The notes below the pieces were generated by a model. It was not told the DNA's origin, did no database searches, and was given only the letters and a program-made list of their open reading frames with translations. A DNA stretch of 64,000 nt from Pseudomonas fluorescens (GTDB lineage: Bacteria > Pseudomonadota > Gammaproteobacteria > Pseudomonadales > Pseudomonadaceae), in NCBI RefSeq assembly GCF_018614655.1, contig NZ_JAGGOG010000004.1, forward strand, positions 541,547 through 605,546, in the 5' to 3' direction. Positions within the stretch are counted from its first letter, which is position 1. Each line of letters starts with the position of its first letter. The position numbers and the translations under genes are program-made. Below, one piece after another: positions 49,869-60,152 of the stretch.

Positions 49869-51310
49869 CAGGCATCTCCCCCAAACACGTCGACGTTGCT
49901 GAACACGCAGGCCGGCGATGCATGGCCGACGCGGATCACCTGGTTAGGCTCGCCCTTGCCGCAGTTCGGTGTACCCAGTACCTGGAAGGTGCTGGCGTCG
50001 CCGACGGCGCTGAGCTTGCGCCAGAACTGCGCGGAAATGGCTCGGTAGTTGGGGTTCTTCACCACGCCCTTGAGCTCACCATTTTCAATCAGTTGGCCCC
50101 ATTCGCAGCCGAACTGGAATTTATTGCGCGCGTCATCGATGGACCACGAACGGTTGGTCGACATGAGAATGCCGTGCTCGATCCCTGCGATCAGTTGTGC
50201 CTGGCTCTGGTCGCCGGCCTCGATATTGAGGTTGGCCATGCGATCGATAGGCGCGCGGTTCCAGCTGCAGGCGCGGCTGTTGGCCACGCCGCCCATGCCG
50301 GAGCGGTACTGCGACAGCGCACCGCCCAGAGGCTTGAGCAGCAGGCCCTCGCGAATCAGGAACTGTTTGCTGGCGGCGGTTCCGTCGTCGTCATGGCCAT
50401 AGCTGGCGAGCTGTTCGGGAATATCCGGGTCGAAGGTCACGTTCAGCAGCTTGGAGCCGTATTGCAGATGGCCGAAGTCGCTGGCTTTGACGAAGCTGGT
50501 GCCCGCGTAATTACGTTCGTCGCCGAGGATGCGGTCGAGCTCCAGCGGATGACCGATGGACTCGTGGATCTGCAGCATCATCTGGTCGGGCATCAGCAGC
50601 AGGTCGCGTGGGCCTTCTGGCGTATTCGGTGCCAGGAGCAACTGCAACGCCTGGTCGGCGATCCGCGGGCCTGCGCCAATCAGGCCGAAGCGGCTGATCA
50701 CATCCGCACCACCTTGCTGGCCGAAATTGGTACCACCCAGGGTGCGGGTCTGGCTGTCGTTACCGTTGTAGGCGGTGACGCTCAGGCCCGGGAACACAAA
50801 GCGCTGGGCCTGGCGCAACTCGGCGCCCGCGCTGCTGAGGTAAATCTGTTCAACGTGGGTCATGCCCAGGCTGACTTCCCAGTTCACCAGACGCTCGTCC
50901 TTGGGAACCGCGGCGGATTCACTGCCGAGCAGTTGGTAGCAATCGCTCAGGGATGGGAAGGGTTGGTTCAGGTCGGGCGAGAGGTAATCAGCCACGTCGC
51001 TGGACACTGGCTGGTCGCGCAGGTCGAGCAGGGCATGAGGCAAGATCCGCCGGGCTTGCTGTTCGGCACGTTCAAGGGCGGCTTGCAGGCCCGTCAGGGA
51101 AATATCATTGGTTGCCGCGTAGGCTTCGACACCCTTGAGGCGCACGGTGAGCATGGCACCTTCGTCGTGGTTCAGGTGCGGCGGCTCGGCGACGTTCTTG
51201 CGCACCGACAGGTATTGGCCGGATTCGCGAACGTAGCGCAGGGAGAAGAATTCAGCGGTGGTGCGTAGTGCAGAGAAATGTTTTTTCAGTTGCGGGTGAG
51301 CGTCGAACAC
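49868..51310 (-). CDS. TldD-like metallopeptidase subunit, divergent paralogue
   Basis: The 480-residue protein contains LQIHESIGHPLELDRILGDE, the HExxxH zinc motif of TldD, and C-terminal GLLLKPLGGALSQYRSG and NLNIEAGDQSQAQLI blocks. The start is a GTG at 51310 with GGAGG 5 bases upstream; an ATG overlapping it reads a frame that stops at once. The housekeeping TldD has HEAVGHGLEGD, so this is a separate lineage. It forms a coupled pair with the TldE-like gene. No precursor peptide gene is obvious nearby. Confidence 0.88.
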   Translation of the reverse strand: MFDAHPQLKKHFSALRTTAEFFSLRYVRESGQYLSVRKNVAEPPHLNHDEGAMLTVRLKGVEAYAATNDISLTGLQAALERAEQQARRILPHALLDLRDQPVSSDVADYLSPDLNQPFPSLSDCYQLLGSESAAVPKDERLVNWEVSLGMTHVEQIYLSSAGAELRQAQRFVFPGLSVTAYNGNDSQTRTLGGTNFGQQGGADVISRFGLIGAGPRIADQALQLLLAPNTPEGPRDLLLMPDQMMLQIHESIGHPLELDRILGDERNYAGTSFVKASDFGHLQYGSKLLNVTFDPDIPEQLASYGHDDDGTAASKQFLIREGLLLKPLGGALSQYRSGMGGVANSRACSWNRAPIDRMANLNIEAGDQSQAQLIAGIEHGILMSTNRSWSIDDARNKFQFGCEWGQLIENGELKGVVKNPNYRAISAQFWRKLSAVGDASTFQVLGTPNCGKGEPNQVIRVGHASPACVFSNVDVFGGDA

Positions 51311-51350
51311 ATGGACCTCCTTGTGGGCTGCAATGGCCCGGAGGGCCTCA

Positions 51351-51420
51351 TCGCGAGCAAGCCCGCTCCCACATTTTGATCTGTGAATACATTCAAATGT
51401 GGGAGCGGGCTTGCTCGCGA
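51351..51420. repeat. Family-A REP pair
   Basis: TCGCGAGCAAGCCCGCTCCC (from 51351) pairs with GGGAGCGGGCTTGCTCGCGA (to 51420). It separates the TldD-like gene from the RraA-like gene. Confidence 0.93.
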
Positions 51421-51431
51421 AGCTTTTAGCG

Positions 51432-52127
51432 TTAGACCGGGCAACCCTTGGCGCGCAGGATCGCGTCAAAACGATCAGGGTCCAGGGTGCCGGCTTCGAT
51501 AGCCGCCAGTGTAGCCTTCTCACGGGCCAGCAGGTCGTGGCAGCGCACCAGCAGTTCCGGCAGTTCGCTGCGGGACGCGGCCACCACGCCGTCGCCGTCG
51601 CCAATCATCAGGTCGCCCGGGGCGACCAGCATGCCGGCGCAGGAAATCGGTACGTTGATCTCGCCGCCGCCGTCGGTGCTTGGGCCACGGTGTACGCCGC
51701 CGATGGCGTAGGCCGGCAATTCACCGGTTTGCCATTCGTCGAGGTCGCGCAGGGCGCCGTTGATCACCACGCCGACGATGCCGGCTTTCAAGGCCATGGC
51801 GCGCATGATGCCGCCGAACACGGCACGGGTCAGGTCGGCGCTGCCGTCGATCACCAGCACATCGCCCGGGCGGGCCATCTGCATGGCTTTGAGAATCATC
51901 AGGTTGTCACCTGGGCGCACGCGCACGGTCAGCGCACTGCCGAGCATGGGCGCATTGCCATGGAAGGCCTTGAGGCCCAGGCCACCGACGTTACGACCCA
52001 GGCAATCGCTGACGGCAGCGGCCGGGATCTTGCTGAACTCCTTCAGCCACTTTGGATCCAGGGGTTCAACGTTGGGATTGATCAGGAAGCCGGTAGGCCA
52101 TTTGCTCGAAGAAACGACATCAAACAT
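51432..52127 (-). CDS. RraA-like / HMG-CHA aldolase family protein
   Basis: The 231-residue protein has the RraA fold: AAVSDCLGRNVGG, GSALTVRVRPGDNLMILKAM, VLVIDGSADLTRAVFGGIM and GVVINGALRDLDEWQ with the metal-binding arginine-aspartate pair, and GDLMIGDGDGVVAASR. Members include 4-hydroxy-4-methyl-2-oxoglutarate aldolases and RNase E inhibitors; the former is likelier for this longer type. No aromatic-catabolism genes are nearby, so the substrate is open. Confidence 0.85.
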   Translation of the reverse strand: MFDVVSSSKWPTGFLINPNVEPLDPKWLKEFSKIPAAAVSDCLGRNVGGLGLKAFHGNAPMLGSALTVRVRPGDNLMILKAMQMARPGDVLVIDGSADLTRAVFGGIMRAMALKAGIVGVVINGALRDLDEWQTGELPAYAIGGVHRGPSTDGGGEINVPISCAGMLVAPGDLMIGDGDGVVAASRSELPELLVRCHDLLAREKATLAAIEAGTLDPDRFDAILRAKGCPV

Positions 52128-52298
52128 GAGAAAGCCTCGTGGCCAGGCAGAAGCCGGCGTGTCGATAGGGCAGGAAGGTGAAACGTTTGCGCGGGGACTA
52201 GATTAGGCCCGGGCGGGGGGTGGGATCAAGGGTGGGGCGGTGTGGGATGGGTTTACTGGGGGTGATGCAGGAAGACTTTTGCTGTCTGGTCGGGCCTC

Positions 52299-52380
52299 AT
52301 CGCGGGCAAGCCCGGCTCCCACAGCTGACCGAGTTGTTCTGGCGAACGTGGTCAAAGGTGGGAGCTGGCTTGCCTGCGAT
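52299..52380. repeat. REP-type pair, second subtype
   Basis: ATCGCGGGCAAGCCCGGCTC (from 52299) is mirrored by GTGGGAGCTGGCTTGCCTGC GAT (52358-52380), a distinct variant from family A. It sits between betA and the RraA-like gene. Confidence 0.8.
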
Positions 52381-52401
52381 ACAGGCGACGCGGTGTATCA
52401 G

Positions 52402-54105
52402 TTACTGCGCAGTACGGCTCACTTCACGCAACGGCTTGCCACGTACCGGCGCTTCACCCGCGACGTAGTAGTCGGCGGTGCTGCGTGGCAATGGCTTGCG
52501 GTTACGGATCTTGTCGGCGATTTTCTCGGCGATCATGATCGTCGGCGCGTTCAGGTTACCGGTGGTGATGATCGGCATGATCGAGGCATCGACCACACGC
52601 AGACCCTGCATGCCATGCACGCGACCTTCGGCATCAACCACGGCCATCTCGTCGGTGCCCATCTTGCACGAGCAGGACGGGTGGAACGCGGTTTCGGCGT
52701 GCTCACGGACAAACTTGTCCAGTTGCTCGTCGGTCTGTACGTCGATGCCCGGGCTGATTTCGCGGCCACGGTACTGGTCCAGTGCCGGCTGTTGCATGAT
52801 TTCCCGGGTCAGGCGGATGCCGTCGCGGAATTCCTGCCAGTCTTGCTCGGTCGCCATGTAGTTGAAGAGGATGCTCGGGTAGTCCCGTGGGTTCTTCGAC
52901 TTCAACTGGATGCGGCCACGGCTAGGCGAACGCATGGAGCCCATGTGCGCCTGGAATCCGTGCTCTTTCACACCATTGCTGCCGTTGTAGTTAATCGCCA
53001 CCGGCAGGAAGTGGTACTGGATGTTCGGCCAATCGAACTCTTCGCGGGTACGGATGAAACCGCCCGCTTCGAACTGGTTGCTGGCGCCGATACCGGTGCC
53101 GTTGAACAGCCACTCGGCACCGATGGCCGGCTGGTTGTACCAGAGCAGCGACGGGTACAAGGACACGGGCTGGGTGCACGCGTATTGCAGGTACAGTTCC
53201 AGGTGGTCCTGCAGGTTTTCACCGACGCCTGGCAGGTCGTGGACCACCGGGATGTCGAGGCTTTCCAGCAATTTGGCCGGGCCGACACCGGAGCGTTGCA
53301 GCAGTTGCGGCGAGGCGATAGCGCCGCTGCACACCAGGACTTCCTTGCGGGCACGGGCTTCAACGCGCTCTTCGGCAGCGCCAATCAGGTAACGCACGCC
53401 AACAGCGCGCTTGCCTTCGAACAGCACTTTATCGGTCAGGGCGTGAGTGACGATGGTCAGCGTCGAACGCTTCTTGGCTGTGTCCAGGTAACCGCGCGCG
53501 GTGCTGGCGCGACGGCCGTTCGGCGTCACGGTACGGTCCATCGGGCCGAAGCCTTCTTGCTGGTAACCGTTCAAGTCTTCGGTACGCGGGTAACCGGCTT
53601 GCACGCCTGCTTCAACCATGGCGTGGAACAGCGGGTTGTTGCCGGCTTTTGGCGTGGTCACGCTGACCGGGCCTTCGCCGCCGTGGTAGTCGTTCGGGCC
53701 GATGTCGCGGGTTTCGGCCTTGCGGAAATACGGCAGGCAGTCCAGGTAGGTCCAGTCTTCCAGGCCTGGCAGTTTCGCCCAGTTGTCGTAGTCCATGGCG
53801 TTGCCACGGATGTAGCACATGCCGTTGATCAGCGAAGAACCACCCAGGCCCTTGCCGCGACCGCATTCCATCCGGCGGCCGTCCATGTGCGGCTCTGGAT
53901 CGGTTTCGTAGGCCCAGTTGTAGCGGCGGCCTTGCAGCGGGAAGGCCAGGGCGGCTGGCATCTGGGTACGGAAGTCCAGACGGTAGTCCGGGCCGCCGGC
54001 TTCCAGCAGCAGGACGGTGACGCCTTCGTCTTCGGTAAGACGGGTCGCCAGGGTGTTACCGGCGGAGCCGGCACCCACGATGATGTAGTCGTATTCTTGG
54101 GACAT
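52402..54105 (-). CDS. betA: Choline dehydrogenase
   Basis: The 567-residue GMC oxidoreductase has the FAD motif [33 protein letters not shown], and the C-terminal [17 protein letters not shown] and [20 protein letters not shown] with the catalytic His region. It oxidises choline to betaine aldehyde at the membrane. The start [11 protein letters not shown] is three codons inside the longest frame and fits the family. betB, betI and divergent betT follow in the usual order. Confidence 0.97.
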   Translation of the reverse strand: MSQEYDYIIVGAGSAGNTLATRLTEDEGVTVLLLEAGGPDYRLDFRTQMPAALAFPLQGRRYNWAYETDPEPHMDGRRMECGRGKGLGGSSLINGMCYIRGNAMDYDNWAKLPGLEDWTYLDCLPYFRKAETRDIGPNDYHGGEGPVSVTTPKAGNNPLFHAMVEAGVQAGYPRTEDLNGYQQEGFGPMDRTVTPNGRRASTARGYLDTAKKRSTLTIVTHALTDKVLFEGKRAVGVRYLIGAAEERVEARARKEVLVCSGAIASPQLLQRSGVGPAKLLESLDIPVVHDLPGVGENLQDHLELYLQYACTQPVSLYPSLLWYNQPAIGAEWLFNGTGIGASNQFEAGGFIRTREEFDWPNIQYHFLPVAINYNGSNGVKEHGFQAHMGSMRSPSRGRIQLKSKNPRDYPSILFNYMATEQDWQEFRDGIRLTREIMQQPALDQYRGREISPGIDVQTDEQLDKFVREHAETAFHPSCSCKMGTDEMAVVDAEGRVHGMQGLRVVDASIMPIITTGNLNAPTIMIAEKIADKIRNRKPLPRSTADYYVAGEAPVRGKPLREVSRTAQ

Positions 54106-54141
54106 TAAATGCACCCTCTAAAAGTGTGATCAGGCCGCTTT

Positions 54142-54273
54142 TGTGGTGAGGGGGCTTGCCCCCGTTCGACTGCGTAGCAGTCGCAAAATCAGCGCTCGGG
54201 TTCTGTCTGAAAGATCGCAGTGTCTGGGATGGGGCCGCTTCGCAGCCCAACGCGGGCAAGCCCGCTCGCCACA
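54142..54273. repeat. Family-C REP pair between betA and betB
   Basis: TGTGGTGAGGGGGCTTGCCC continuing CCGTTCGACTGCGTAGCAGTCGC on the left is mirrored by GGGGCCGCTTCGCAGCCCAA then CGCGGGCAAGCCCGCTCGCCACA on the right. It is an intergenic copy of the sequence that is coding at 3368-3416. Confidence 0.85.
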
Positions 54274-54298
54274 TTGGCCATCCCGGACTTAAAGGGTC

Positions 54299-55771
54299 TT
54301 AGAACACCGAGGCGTAGTCGCCCAGCTCAACCTGTACCGATTTGATGCGAGTGAAGTTGTTCAGCGAGCTGATGCCGTTCTCACGGCCAACACCCGACTG
54401 CTTGTAGCCGCCGACTGGCATCTTGGCATCGGACTCGCCCCAGGCGTTGATCCAGCAGATACCGGCTTCCAGTTGATGAATCACGCGGTGGGCGCGGTTC
54501 AGGTCTTTGGTGACCACGCCGGCGGCCAGGCCGAAGTCGGTGTCGTTGGCGCGGCGGATCACTTCTTCTTCGGTTTCATAGGTGAGGATGCTCATCACCG
54601 GGCCAAAGATTTCTTCACGGACGATGGTCATCTCGTCAGTGCAGTCAGTGAACACAGTCGGTGCCACGAAGGCGCCTTTGGCGAAGTCGCCGTCGGTCAG
54701 ACGGTCGCCACCGCACAGCAGGCGAGCGCCTTCTTCTTTACCTTTGGCGATATAGCCCAGCACGCTTTCCATGTGGGCGAAGCTGACCAGCGGGCCGAAG
54801 TTGGTGTTCTCGTCTTCCGGGTTGCCGACGCGGATGCGTGCGACGCGTTCAACGATCTTCGCTTCGAAGGCGGCTTGCAGGTGCTTTGGAACGAACACGC
54901 GAGTGCCGTTGGTGCAGACCTGGCCGGAGCTGTAGAAGTTGGCCATCATCGCAGTGTCGGCGGCGCGATCGAGATCGGCGTCGTCGAAAATGATCAGCGG
55001 GGATTTGCCGCCCAGTTCCATGGTCACGTCTTTGAGCGAAGAGCCGGAGGCGCTGGCCATGACCTTCTTGCCGGTGTCGGTGCCGCCGGTGAAGGAGATT
55101 TTCTCGATGCGCGGGTGCTCGGTCAGCCAGGTGCCGACTTCACGGCCGCTACCGGTCAGGACGTTGAACACGCCGTCTGGAACGCCGGCTGCGGTGTAGA
55201 TCTCAGCCAGTTTCAGGGTGGTCAGGGACGTCACTTCGCTTGGCTTGAAGATCATCGCGTTACCGGCCGCCAGGGCTGGAGCGGATTTCCACAGGGCGAT
55301 CTGGATCGGGTAGTTCCATGCGCCGATACCGGCCACAACGCCCAGAGGCTCGCGACGGGTGTAGACGAACGAAGTGGTGCGCAGCGGGATCTGCTCGCCT
55401 TCGATGGCGGGCACCAGGCCTGCGTAGTACTCCAGCACGTCAGCACCGGTGACGATGTCGACATACTTGGTTTCAGAGAATGCTTTACCGGTGTCCAGGG
55501 TTTCCAGGGCGGCCAGCTCATCGTTGCGCTCGCGCAGGATGTCGACGGCGCGACGCAGGATGCGCGAACGCTCCATGGCGGTCATGGCGGCCCAGATTTT
55601 CTGGCCTTTTTCGGCGCTGACGACGGCGCGTTCAACGTCTTCTTTTGTCGCACGTTGCACTTTGGCGAGAACTTCACCGTTAGCCGGGTTGATGGCTTCG
55701 AAGGTGGCATCGCTGCCAGCGTCGCTGTAGCCGCCGTCAATGTAGAGTTTTTGCAGTTCGAAACGGGCCAT
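54299..55771 (-). CDS. betB: Betaine aldehyde dehydrogenase
   Basis: The 490-residue aldehyde dehydrogenase has [20 protein letters not shown] with the general-base glutamate and the catalytic Cys in [15 protein letters not shown]. It oxidises betaine aldehyde to glycine betaine with NAD(P)+. The start [14 protein letters not shown] fits the family; the longer frame adds unrelated residues. The gap to betI is 110 bases, so the gene probably belongs to a betI-betB-betA transcript. Confidence 0.97.
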   Translation of the reverse strand: MARFELQKLYIDGGYSDAGSDATFEAINPANGEVLAKVQRATKEDVERAVVSAEKGQKIWAAMTAMERSRILRRAVDILRERNDELAALETLDTGKAFSETKYVDIVTGADVLEYYAGLVPAIEGEQIPLRTTSFVYTRREPLGVVAGIGAWNYPIQIALWKSAPALAAGNAMIFKPSEVTSLTTLKLAEIYTAAGVPDGVFNVLTGSGREVGTWLTEHPRIEKISFTGGTDTGKKVMASASGSSLKDVTMELGGKSPLIIFDDADLDRAADTAMMANFYSSGQVCTNGTRVFVPKHLQAAFEAKIVERVARIRVGNPEDENTNFGPLVSFAHMESVLGYIAKGKEEGARLLCGGDRLTDGDFAKGAFVAPTVFTDCTDEMTIVREEIFGPVMSILTYETEEEVIRRANDTDFGLAAGVVTKDLNRAHRVIHQLEAGICWINAWGESDAKMPVGGYKQSGVGRENGISSLNNFTRIKSVQVELGDYASVF

Positions 55772-55881
55772 AAAGTCCTCGCAAGTGCATAAGTGGTTGG
55801 CGTTAACCGCGAAAGGGTGGGCCATAAGGTTCTGGCAACACCGATCAGCAGCCGTTCAGGGGTTGAGCGTTTATGTGTGCT

Positions 55882-56475
55882 CTAACTCACCTGCTTGGCC
55901 AATTGAAAATCCATGTATTCGTAAGCGATCCGTTGCGCCTGCTCCGTGTCGAAAGCGTCTCCCGACAGGGCGCCGCGCAACCACAAACCGTCGATCAGGG
56001 CCGCCAGCCCGCGGGCTGCGCTGCGTGCCTCAGGCAGTGGCATCGCACGGCGGAACTGGCAGCACAGGTTGGAATACAGACGGTGATCGTTGATCCGCTG
56101 CAACCTGTGCAATGACGGGTGGTGCATGCTGGTGGCCCAGAAGGCCAGCCAGGTTTTCATCGCCGGGCCGTTGACTTGGCTGGCGTCGAAGTTGCCTTCG
56201 ATGATTACCTGGAGGTGCGCCCGTGGGCTGTCATCCTCCAACGCGTGCCGACGTGCGTGTACGTTCTCGATCAGGGCGTTCATCAGGTACCGCATCGTCG
56301 CGGCGATCAGGCCATTCTTGTCCTGAAAGTAGTGACTGATGATGCCGTTCGAAACACCGGCCAAACGGGCGATCAGCGCAATGCTGGCGTCGCCCATTCC
56401 GACCTGATCAATGGCCGTCAACGTGGCTTCGATCAACTGCTGGCGGCGTATGGGTTGCATACCGACCTTGGGCAT
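55882..56475 (-). CDS. betI: TetR-family choline-responsive repressor
   Basis: The 197-residue protein starts [19 protein letters not shown] and has a TetR helix-turn-helix ([20 protein letters not shown]). The C-terminal domain includes [22 protein letters not shown], typical of BetI. BetI represses the bet genes and is released by choline. The palindrome at 56546-56565, 71 bases upstream, is its likely operator and lies between betI and betT. Confidence 0.95.
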   Translation of the reverse strand: MPKVGMQPIRRQQLIEATLTAIDQVGMGDASIALIARLAGVSNGIISHYFQDKNGLIAATMRYLMNALIENVHARRHALEDDSPRAHLQVIIEGNFDASQVNGPAMKTWLAFWATSMHHPSLHRLQRINDHRLYSNLCCQFRRAMPLPEARSAARGLAALIDGLWLRGALSGDAFDTEQAQRIAYEYMDFQLAKQVS

Positions 56476-56545
56476 GTAGCACCTCTCCTTAGGCCTGCCG
56501 GCGAGCGATAAACGTCCGTCGGCTTGATGGCCAGTCTATTTTGTT

Positions 56546-56565
56546 TTGATTGAACGTTCAATCAA
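56546..56565. promoter_or_regulatory. BetI operator candidate
   Basis: TTGATTGAACGTTCAATCAA is a perfect 20-base palindrome in the betI/betT divergent region, in the size range of TetR-family sites. TTGATT-type -35 elements on either strand would overlap it. The 319-base region also holds a stem-loop GGGTGT/ACACCC at 56696-56714 in the betT leader. Confidence 0.8.
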
Positions 56566-56794
56566 CAAAGAATAAGATCTGCGACAAATGGTCGCTACCT
56601 ACAGGTATTTCCTACGTGTATGTGGCGACATCTGACCTCTGCAAAACCCTTGAAACAGCCCAAGCCACGGCTTCGGTGGGGTTCAGGAATTTTCGGGGTG
56701 TCTTTATAACACCCGTCCGTCGACTGCCGAAAAATCGATGGCACGGGTCAAGCGCTGCCTTGCGTTTCTCTGCACTGCCCGGAGCATCTGTGCC

Positions 56795-58792
56795 ATGAGT
56801 TCTGCCTCTCTTATAAAGACCCCGCCGGAAAAGGTGCGGGTCAACGGTTGGGTGTTCTACACCTCCACCGCGCTGATTCTGTTGTTGACCGCGATTTTGA
56901 TCATCGCCCCGCAGGAAGCTGGCAGGATGCTCGGCGTGGCCCAGGCTTGGTTGTCGAAAAGCTTTGGCTGGTACTACATGGTGGTCATCGCCGCCTACCT
57001 GGTGTTTGTGGTCGGCCTGGCGTTTTCGTCCTACGGCAAGCTGAAACTGGGCAGCAAGGACGATACCCCGGACTTCAGCTACGGCGCCTGGGCCGGCATG
57101 CTGTTCTCGTCGGGGATCGGCATCTCGCTGTTGTACTTCGGTGCGTCCGAGCCGCTGGACCACTACTTCAATCCGCCTGAAGGCGCAGCCGCCAGCAACG
57201 GCGCGGCACGCCAGGCGTTGCAGTTGACCTTCCTGCATTGGGGCCTGCACGGCTGGGCGATCTATGCGCTGGTCGGCCTGGCCGTGGCCTACTTTGCCTA
57301 CCGTCATAACCAGCCGCTGGCGTTGCGCTCGGCGCTGTACCCGTTGGTAGGCGAGCGTTGGGTCAAGGGTGCGGCCGGTCATGCGGTAGATGGCTTCGGC
57401 ATGTTCGTGACGCTGCTGGGCCTGGTGACGAACCTGGGGATTGGTTCGATGCAAGTGTCGTCCGGGTTGGAAAACCTGTTCGGCATGGAGCACAGCAATA
57501 CCAACCTGCTGATCGTGATCATTGTGATGAGCACCGTGGCGACCATCGCTGCCGTGTCGGGTGTGGAAAACGGCATTCGCCGCCTCTCCAACCTGAACAT
57601 CGTGCTGTTCAGCGGCTTGCTGATTTTCGTGCTGCTGTTCGGCCCGACCTTGCACTTGCTCAATGGCCTGGTGCAAAACACCGGCGACTACCTGAACGGC
57701 ATCGTGTTGAAAACCTTCGACCTTTATGTGTACGAAGGCGACGGCGACAAGACCGAGCGCTGGATGGGCCTGTGGACCCTGTTCTACTGGGCCTGGTGGA
57801 TTTCCTGGGCACCTTTCGTAGGCATGTTCATCGCACGTATTTCCCGTGGGCGCACCGTGCGTGAACTGGTGGCCGGCGTGCTGCTGATTCCGTTGGGCTT
57901 CACCCTGGCGTGGCTGTCGATCTTCGGCAACTCGGCGTTGGACCTGGTGCTTAACCAAGGGGCGGTGGAGCTGGGCAAAACCGCCCTGGAACAACCGTCC
58001 ATGGCGATCTACCAACTGCTTGAGCATTACCCTGCGTCGAAAATCGTTATTGGTGTGTCGATCTTTGTGGGCTTCGTGTTGTTCCTGACCCCGGCGGACT
58101 CCGGCGCGGTGATGATGGCGAACTTGTCCTGCAAGGGCGGCAACGTTGACGAAGATGCGCCGCACTGGCTGCGGATTTTCTGGTCGGTGGTGATCACGCT
58201 GGTGACCATCGGTCTGCTGTTCGCCGGTAACTTCGAAGCCATGCAAACCATGGTGGTACTGGCTGGCCTGCCGTTCTCGGTGGTGCTGATTCTGTTTATG
58301 TTCGGCTTGCACAAGGCCATGCGCCAGGACGTGGCGATCGAACAGGAGCAAGCGCAATTGGCCGAGCGTGGGCGTCGTGGTTTCAGCGAGCGTCTGACCG
58401 CGCTGGACCTGCAGCCGACTCAGGCGGTTGTGCAACGCTTTATGGACAAGAAGGTGACGCCGGCGTTGGAAGAAGCGGCAGTGGCCTTGCGTGCCCAAGG
58501 GCTGGATGTGCAGACCTTGCTCGGTCAATCCAAGCGCTGCATGGGCGTGCGGATCGAGATGGAAGAGGGCAACCCGTTTGTCTATGAGGTGAGCCTGGAC
58601 GGTTACCTGGCGGCGCCGAGCGAGTCGGTGGAAGCCGAAGAAGAACGCACGCGCTACTACCGCGCCGAGGTTTACCTGCACAACGGGAGTCAGGAATACG
58701 ACCTGATGGGCTTCACCCAGGAGCAGATCACCCGGGACGTGCTCGATCAGTTTGAAAGCCATCGGCAGCTCCTTGGCCGTGTCTATAGCTGA
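56795..58792 (+). CDS. betT: BCCT-family choline transporter
   Basis: The 665-residue protein has 12 transmembrane segments and the BCCT signature: GAWAGMLFSSGIGISLLYFG, the tryptophan-rich MGLWTLFYWAWWISWAPFVG, and MFIARISRGRTVRELVAGVL. A soluble C-terminal domain of about 130 residues, typical of BetT, may sense osmolarity. It uses proton or sodium symport. The ATG at 56795 has GGAG 10 bases upstream and starts the conserved N terminus. It is divergent from betI. Confidence 0.96.
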   Translation: MSSASLIKTPPEKVRVNGWVFYTSTALILLLTAILIIAPQEAGRMLGVAQAWLSKSFGWYYMVVIAAYLVFVVGLAFSSYGKLKLGSKDDTPDFSYGAWAGMLFSSGIGISLLYFGASEPLDHYFNPPEGAAASNGAARQALQLTFLHWGLHGWAIYALVGLAVAYFAYRHNQPLALRSALYPLVGERWVKGAAGHAVDGFGMFVTLLGLVTNLGIGSMQVSSGLENLFGMEHSNTNLLIVIIVMSTVATIAAVSGVENGIRRLSNLNIVLFSGLLIFVLLFGPTLHLLNGLVQNTGDYLNGIVLKTFDLYVYEGDGDKTERWMGLWTLFYWAWWISWAPFVGMFIARISRGRTVRELVAGVLLIPLGFTLAWLSIFGNSALDLVLNQGAVELGKTALEQPSMAIYQLLEHYPASKIVIGVSIFVGFVLFLTPADSGAVMMANLSCKGGNVDEDAPHWLRIFWSVVITLVTIGLLFAGNFEAMQTMVVLAGLPFSVVLILFMFGLHKAMRQDVAIEQEQAQLAERGRRGFSERLTALDLQPTQAVVQRFMDKKVTPALEEAAVALRAQGLDVQTLLGQSKRCMGVRIEMEEGNPFVYEVSLDGYLAAPSESVEAEEERTRYYRAEVYLHNGSQEYDLMGFTQEQITRDVLDQFESHRQLLGRVYS

Positions 58793-58804
58793 GTGTTGAT
58801 GTGA

Positions 58805-58826
58805 GCGGTGTCCTCAAGGACACCGC
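58805..58826 (+). terminator. Stem-loop after betT
   Basis: GCGGTGTCC, loop TCAA, GGACACCGC lies 13 bases after the betT stop. No T run follows, so it may be only a stabilising hairpin beside the following REP pair. Confidence 0.45.
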
Positions 58827-58832
58827 CTATCC

Positions 58833-58957
58833 AATGTGGGAGCGGGCTTGTGTGGGAGCGGGCTTGCTCGCGAAAGCGGTGTGTCAGTCCGCACCTCCAA
58901 TACTGACACACCGCTTTCGCGAGCAAGCCCGCTCCCACACAAGCCCGCTCCCACATT
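58833..58957. repeat. Perfect 56-bp inverted repeat with an internal duplication in each arm
   Basis: Arms 58833-58888 and 58902-58957 are exactly complementary. Each contains GTGGGAGCGGGCTTG twice in tandem (the first copy ending TTGT), so a family-A pair has its outer unit duplicated on both sides. It lies between convergent betT and choV. Confidence 0.95.
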
Positions 58958-58973
58958 TGTTTTGCGGTGCTTA

Positions 58974-60152
58974 TCAGCCCAGGTTCTTGCCTAGCAACGC
59001 GTGATACAACTCGCTATCCCCGAGTATCCCTACCACCTTGTTGTTGTCATGCAACACCAGCTTGTTCCCTGTCTGATAGCGAATCTGCAACGCATCGCGC
59101 ATGCCGATATTGGAGTCCACCAGCGTCGGTGCCCGGCCCAGGCCTTCTACCGCCTGCCCTGGTATCCAGTTCTGCAAGTTCAGCGCCGAACCGTTCTGCC
59201 GCGCGCCCTTGATCGTGTTGCCTTCGGCCAGGTCCAGCCACGAGTCGCCGCCTGGATCGAGACACACCGAACCGTTGACGCGCGTGCACTTGTCCAGCGT
59301 GCGCATCAGGCTGCGCCCGCACAACACATTCAGCGGATTGGTATGGGCCACGAAGGTACGCACATAGTCATCGGCCGGGTTCAGCACGATCTCTTCCGGC
59401 ACGCTGTACTGGATGATCCGGCCGTCTTTCATGATCGCGATACGGCTGCCGAGTTTCAGCGCTTCATCCAGGTCGTGGCTGACGAACACGATGGTCTTGC
59501 TCAGCTTGTTTTGCAGCTCCAGCAACTCGTCTTGCAAACCCTGGCGGATCAGCGGGTCGAGTGCGGAGAAGGGTTCGTCCATCAGCAGAATGTCGGCGTC
59601 CATTGCCAGGGCACGGGCCAGGCCTACACGCTGCTGCATGCCGCCGGACAGTTCGTCAGGCTTCTTGTTGCGCCACTGGGCCAGGCCCACCAGCTCCAGC
59701 TTGTCGTCGACCAACTTGCGCCGTTCTTTCTCCGGTCGGCCCTGCATTTCCAGGCCAAAGCTGATGTTCTCGCGCACCGTCAGCCAAGGCATCAGGGCAA
59801 ACTTCTGGAAGACCATGGCGATGCGCTTGGTGCGCATCATTTTCAGCTCGGCGGGTGTGCAGGAAGCAATGTCGATCTGCTTGCCTTCGTGCTCGACGAA
59901 CAGTTGCCCGCGGCTGACGGTGTTCAAGCCATTGATGCAGCGCAGCAAGCTCGACTTGCCGGAGCCGGACAGGCCCATCAGCACGCAGATCTCGCCTTTC
60001 TCGATGTCCAGGCTGGCCTTTTCAACGCCGACAATCTGGCCGGTTTTTTTCAGGATCTGGTCACGGGTCATACCTTGGTCGAGCAGTTTCAGGGCTTCAC
60101 GCGGGTCCTTGGAGAACACCACGTCGACCTGATCGAAGCGAATGATGCTCAT
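58974..60152 (-). CDS. choV: Choline/betaine ABC transporter ATP-binding protein
   Basis: The 392-residue ATPase has Walker A GLSGSGKSSLLRCINGL, signature LSGGMQQRVGLARALA, and Walker B DILLMDEPFSALD. It has an N-terminal extension (MTRDQILKKTGQIVGVEKAS), typical of ProV/OpuA-type transporters. A C-terminal region of about 100 residues is CBS-like, with the last part VDSNIGMRDALQIRYQTGN. It overlaps choW by 4 bases (ATGA), so the two are translationally coupled. Confidence 0.95.
   Translation of the reverse strand: MSIIRFDQVDVVFSKDPREALKLLDQGMTRDQILKKTGQIVGVEKASLDIEKGEICVLMGLSGSGKSSLLRCINGLNTVSRGQLFVEHEGKQIDIASCTPAELKMMRTKRIAMVFQKFALMPWLTVRENISFGLEMQGRPEKERRKLVDDKLELVGLAQWRNKKPDELSGGMQQRVGLARALAMDADILLMDEPFSALDPLIRQGLQDELLELQNKLSKTIVFVSHDLDEALKLGSRIAIMKDGRIIQYSVPEEIVLNPADDYVRTFVAHTNPLNVLCGRSLMRTLDKCTRVNGSVCLDPGGDSWLDLAEGNTIKGARQNGSALNLQNWIPGQAVEGLGRAPTLVDSNIGMRDALQIRYQTGNKLVLHDNNKVVGILGDSELYHALLGKNLG

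Noticed and set aside
52240..54108. 622-codon open frame antisense to betA
   Set aside because: It mirrors the betA coding frame in a GC-rich genome, has no recognisable domain and a low-complexity Val/Ala/His/Gln composition typical of antisense shadows.
56612..58762. 716-codon open frame antisense to betT
   Set aside because: It is rich in His, Gln and Arg with no hydrophobic segments or motifs, while the plus strand encodes a clear BCCT transporter.
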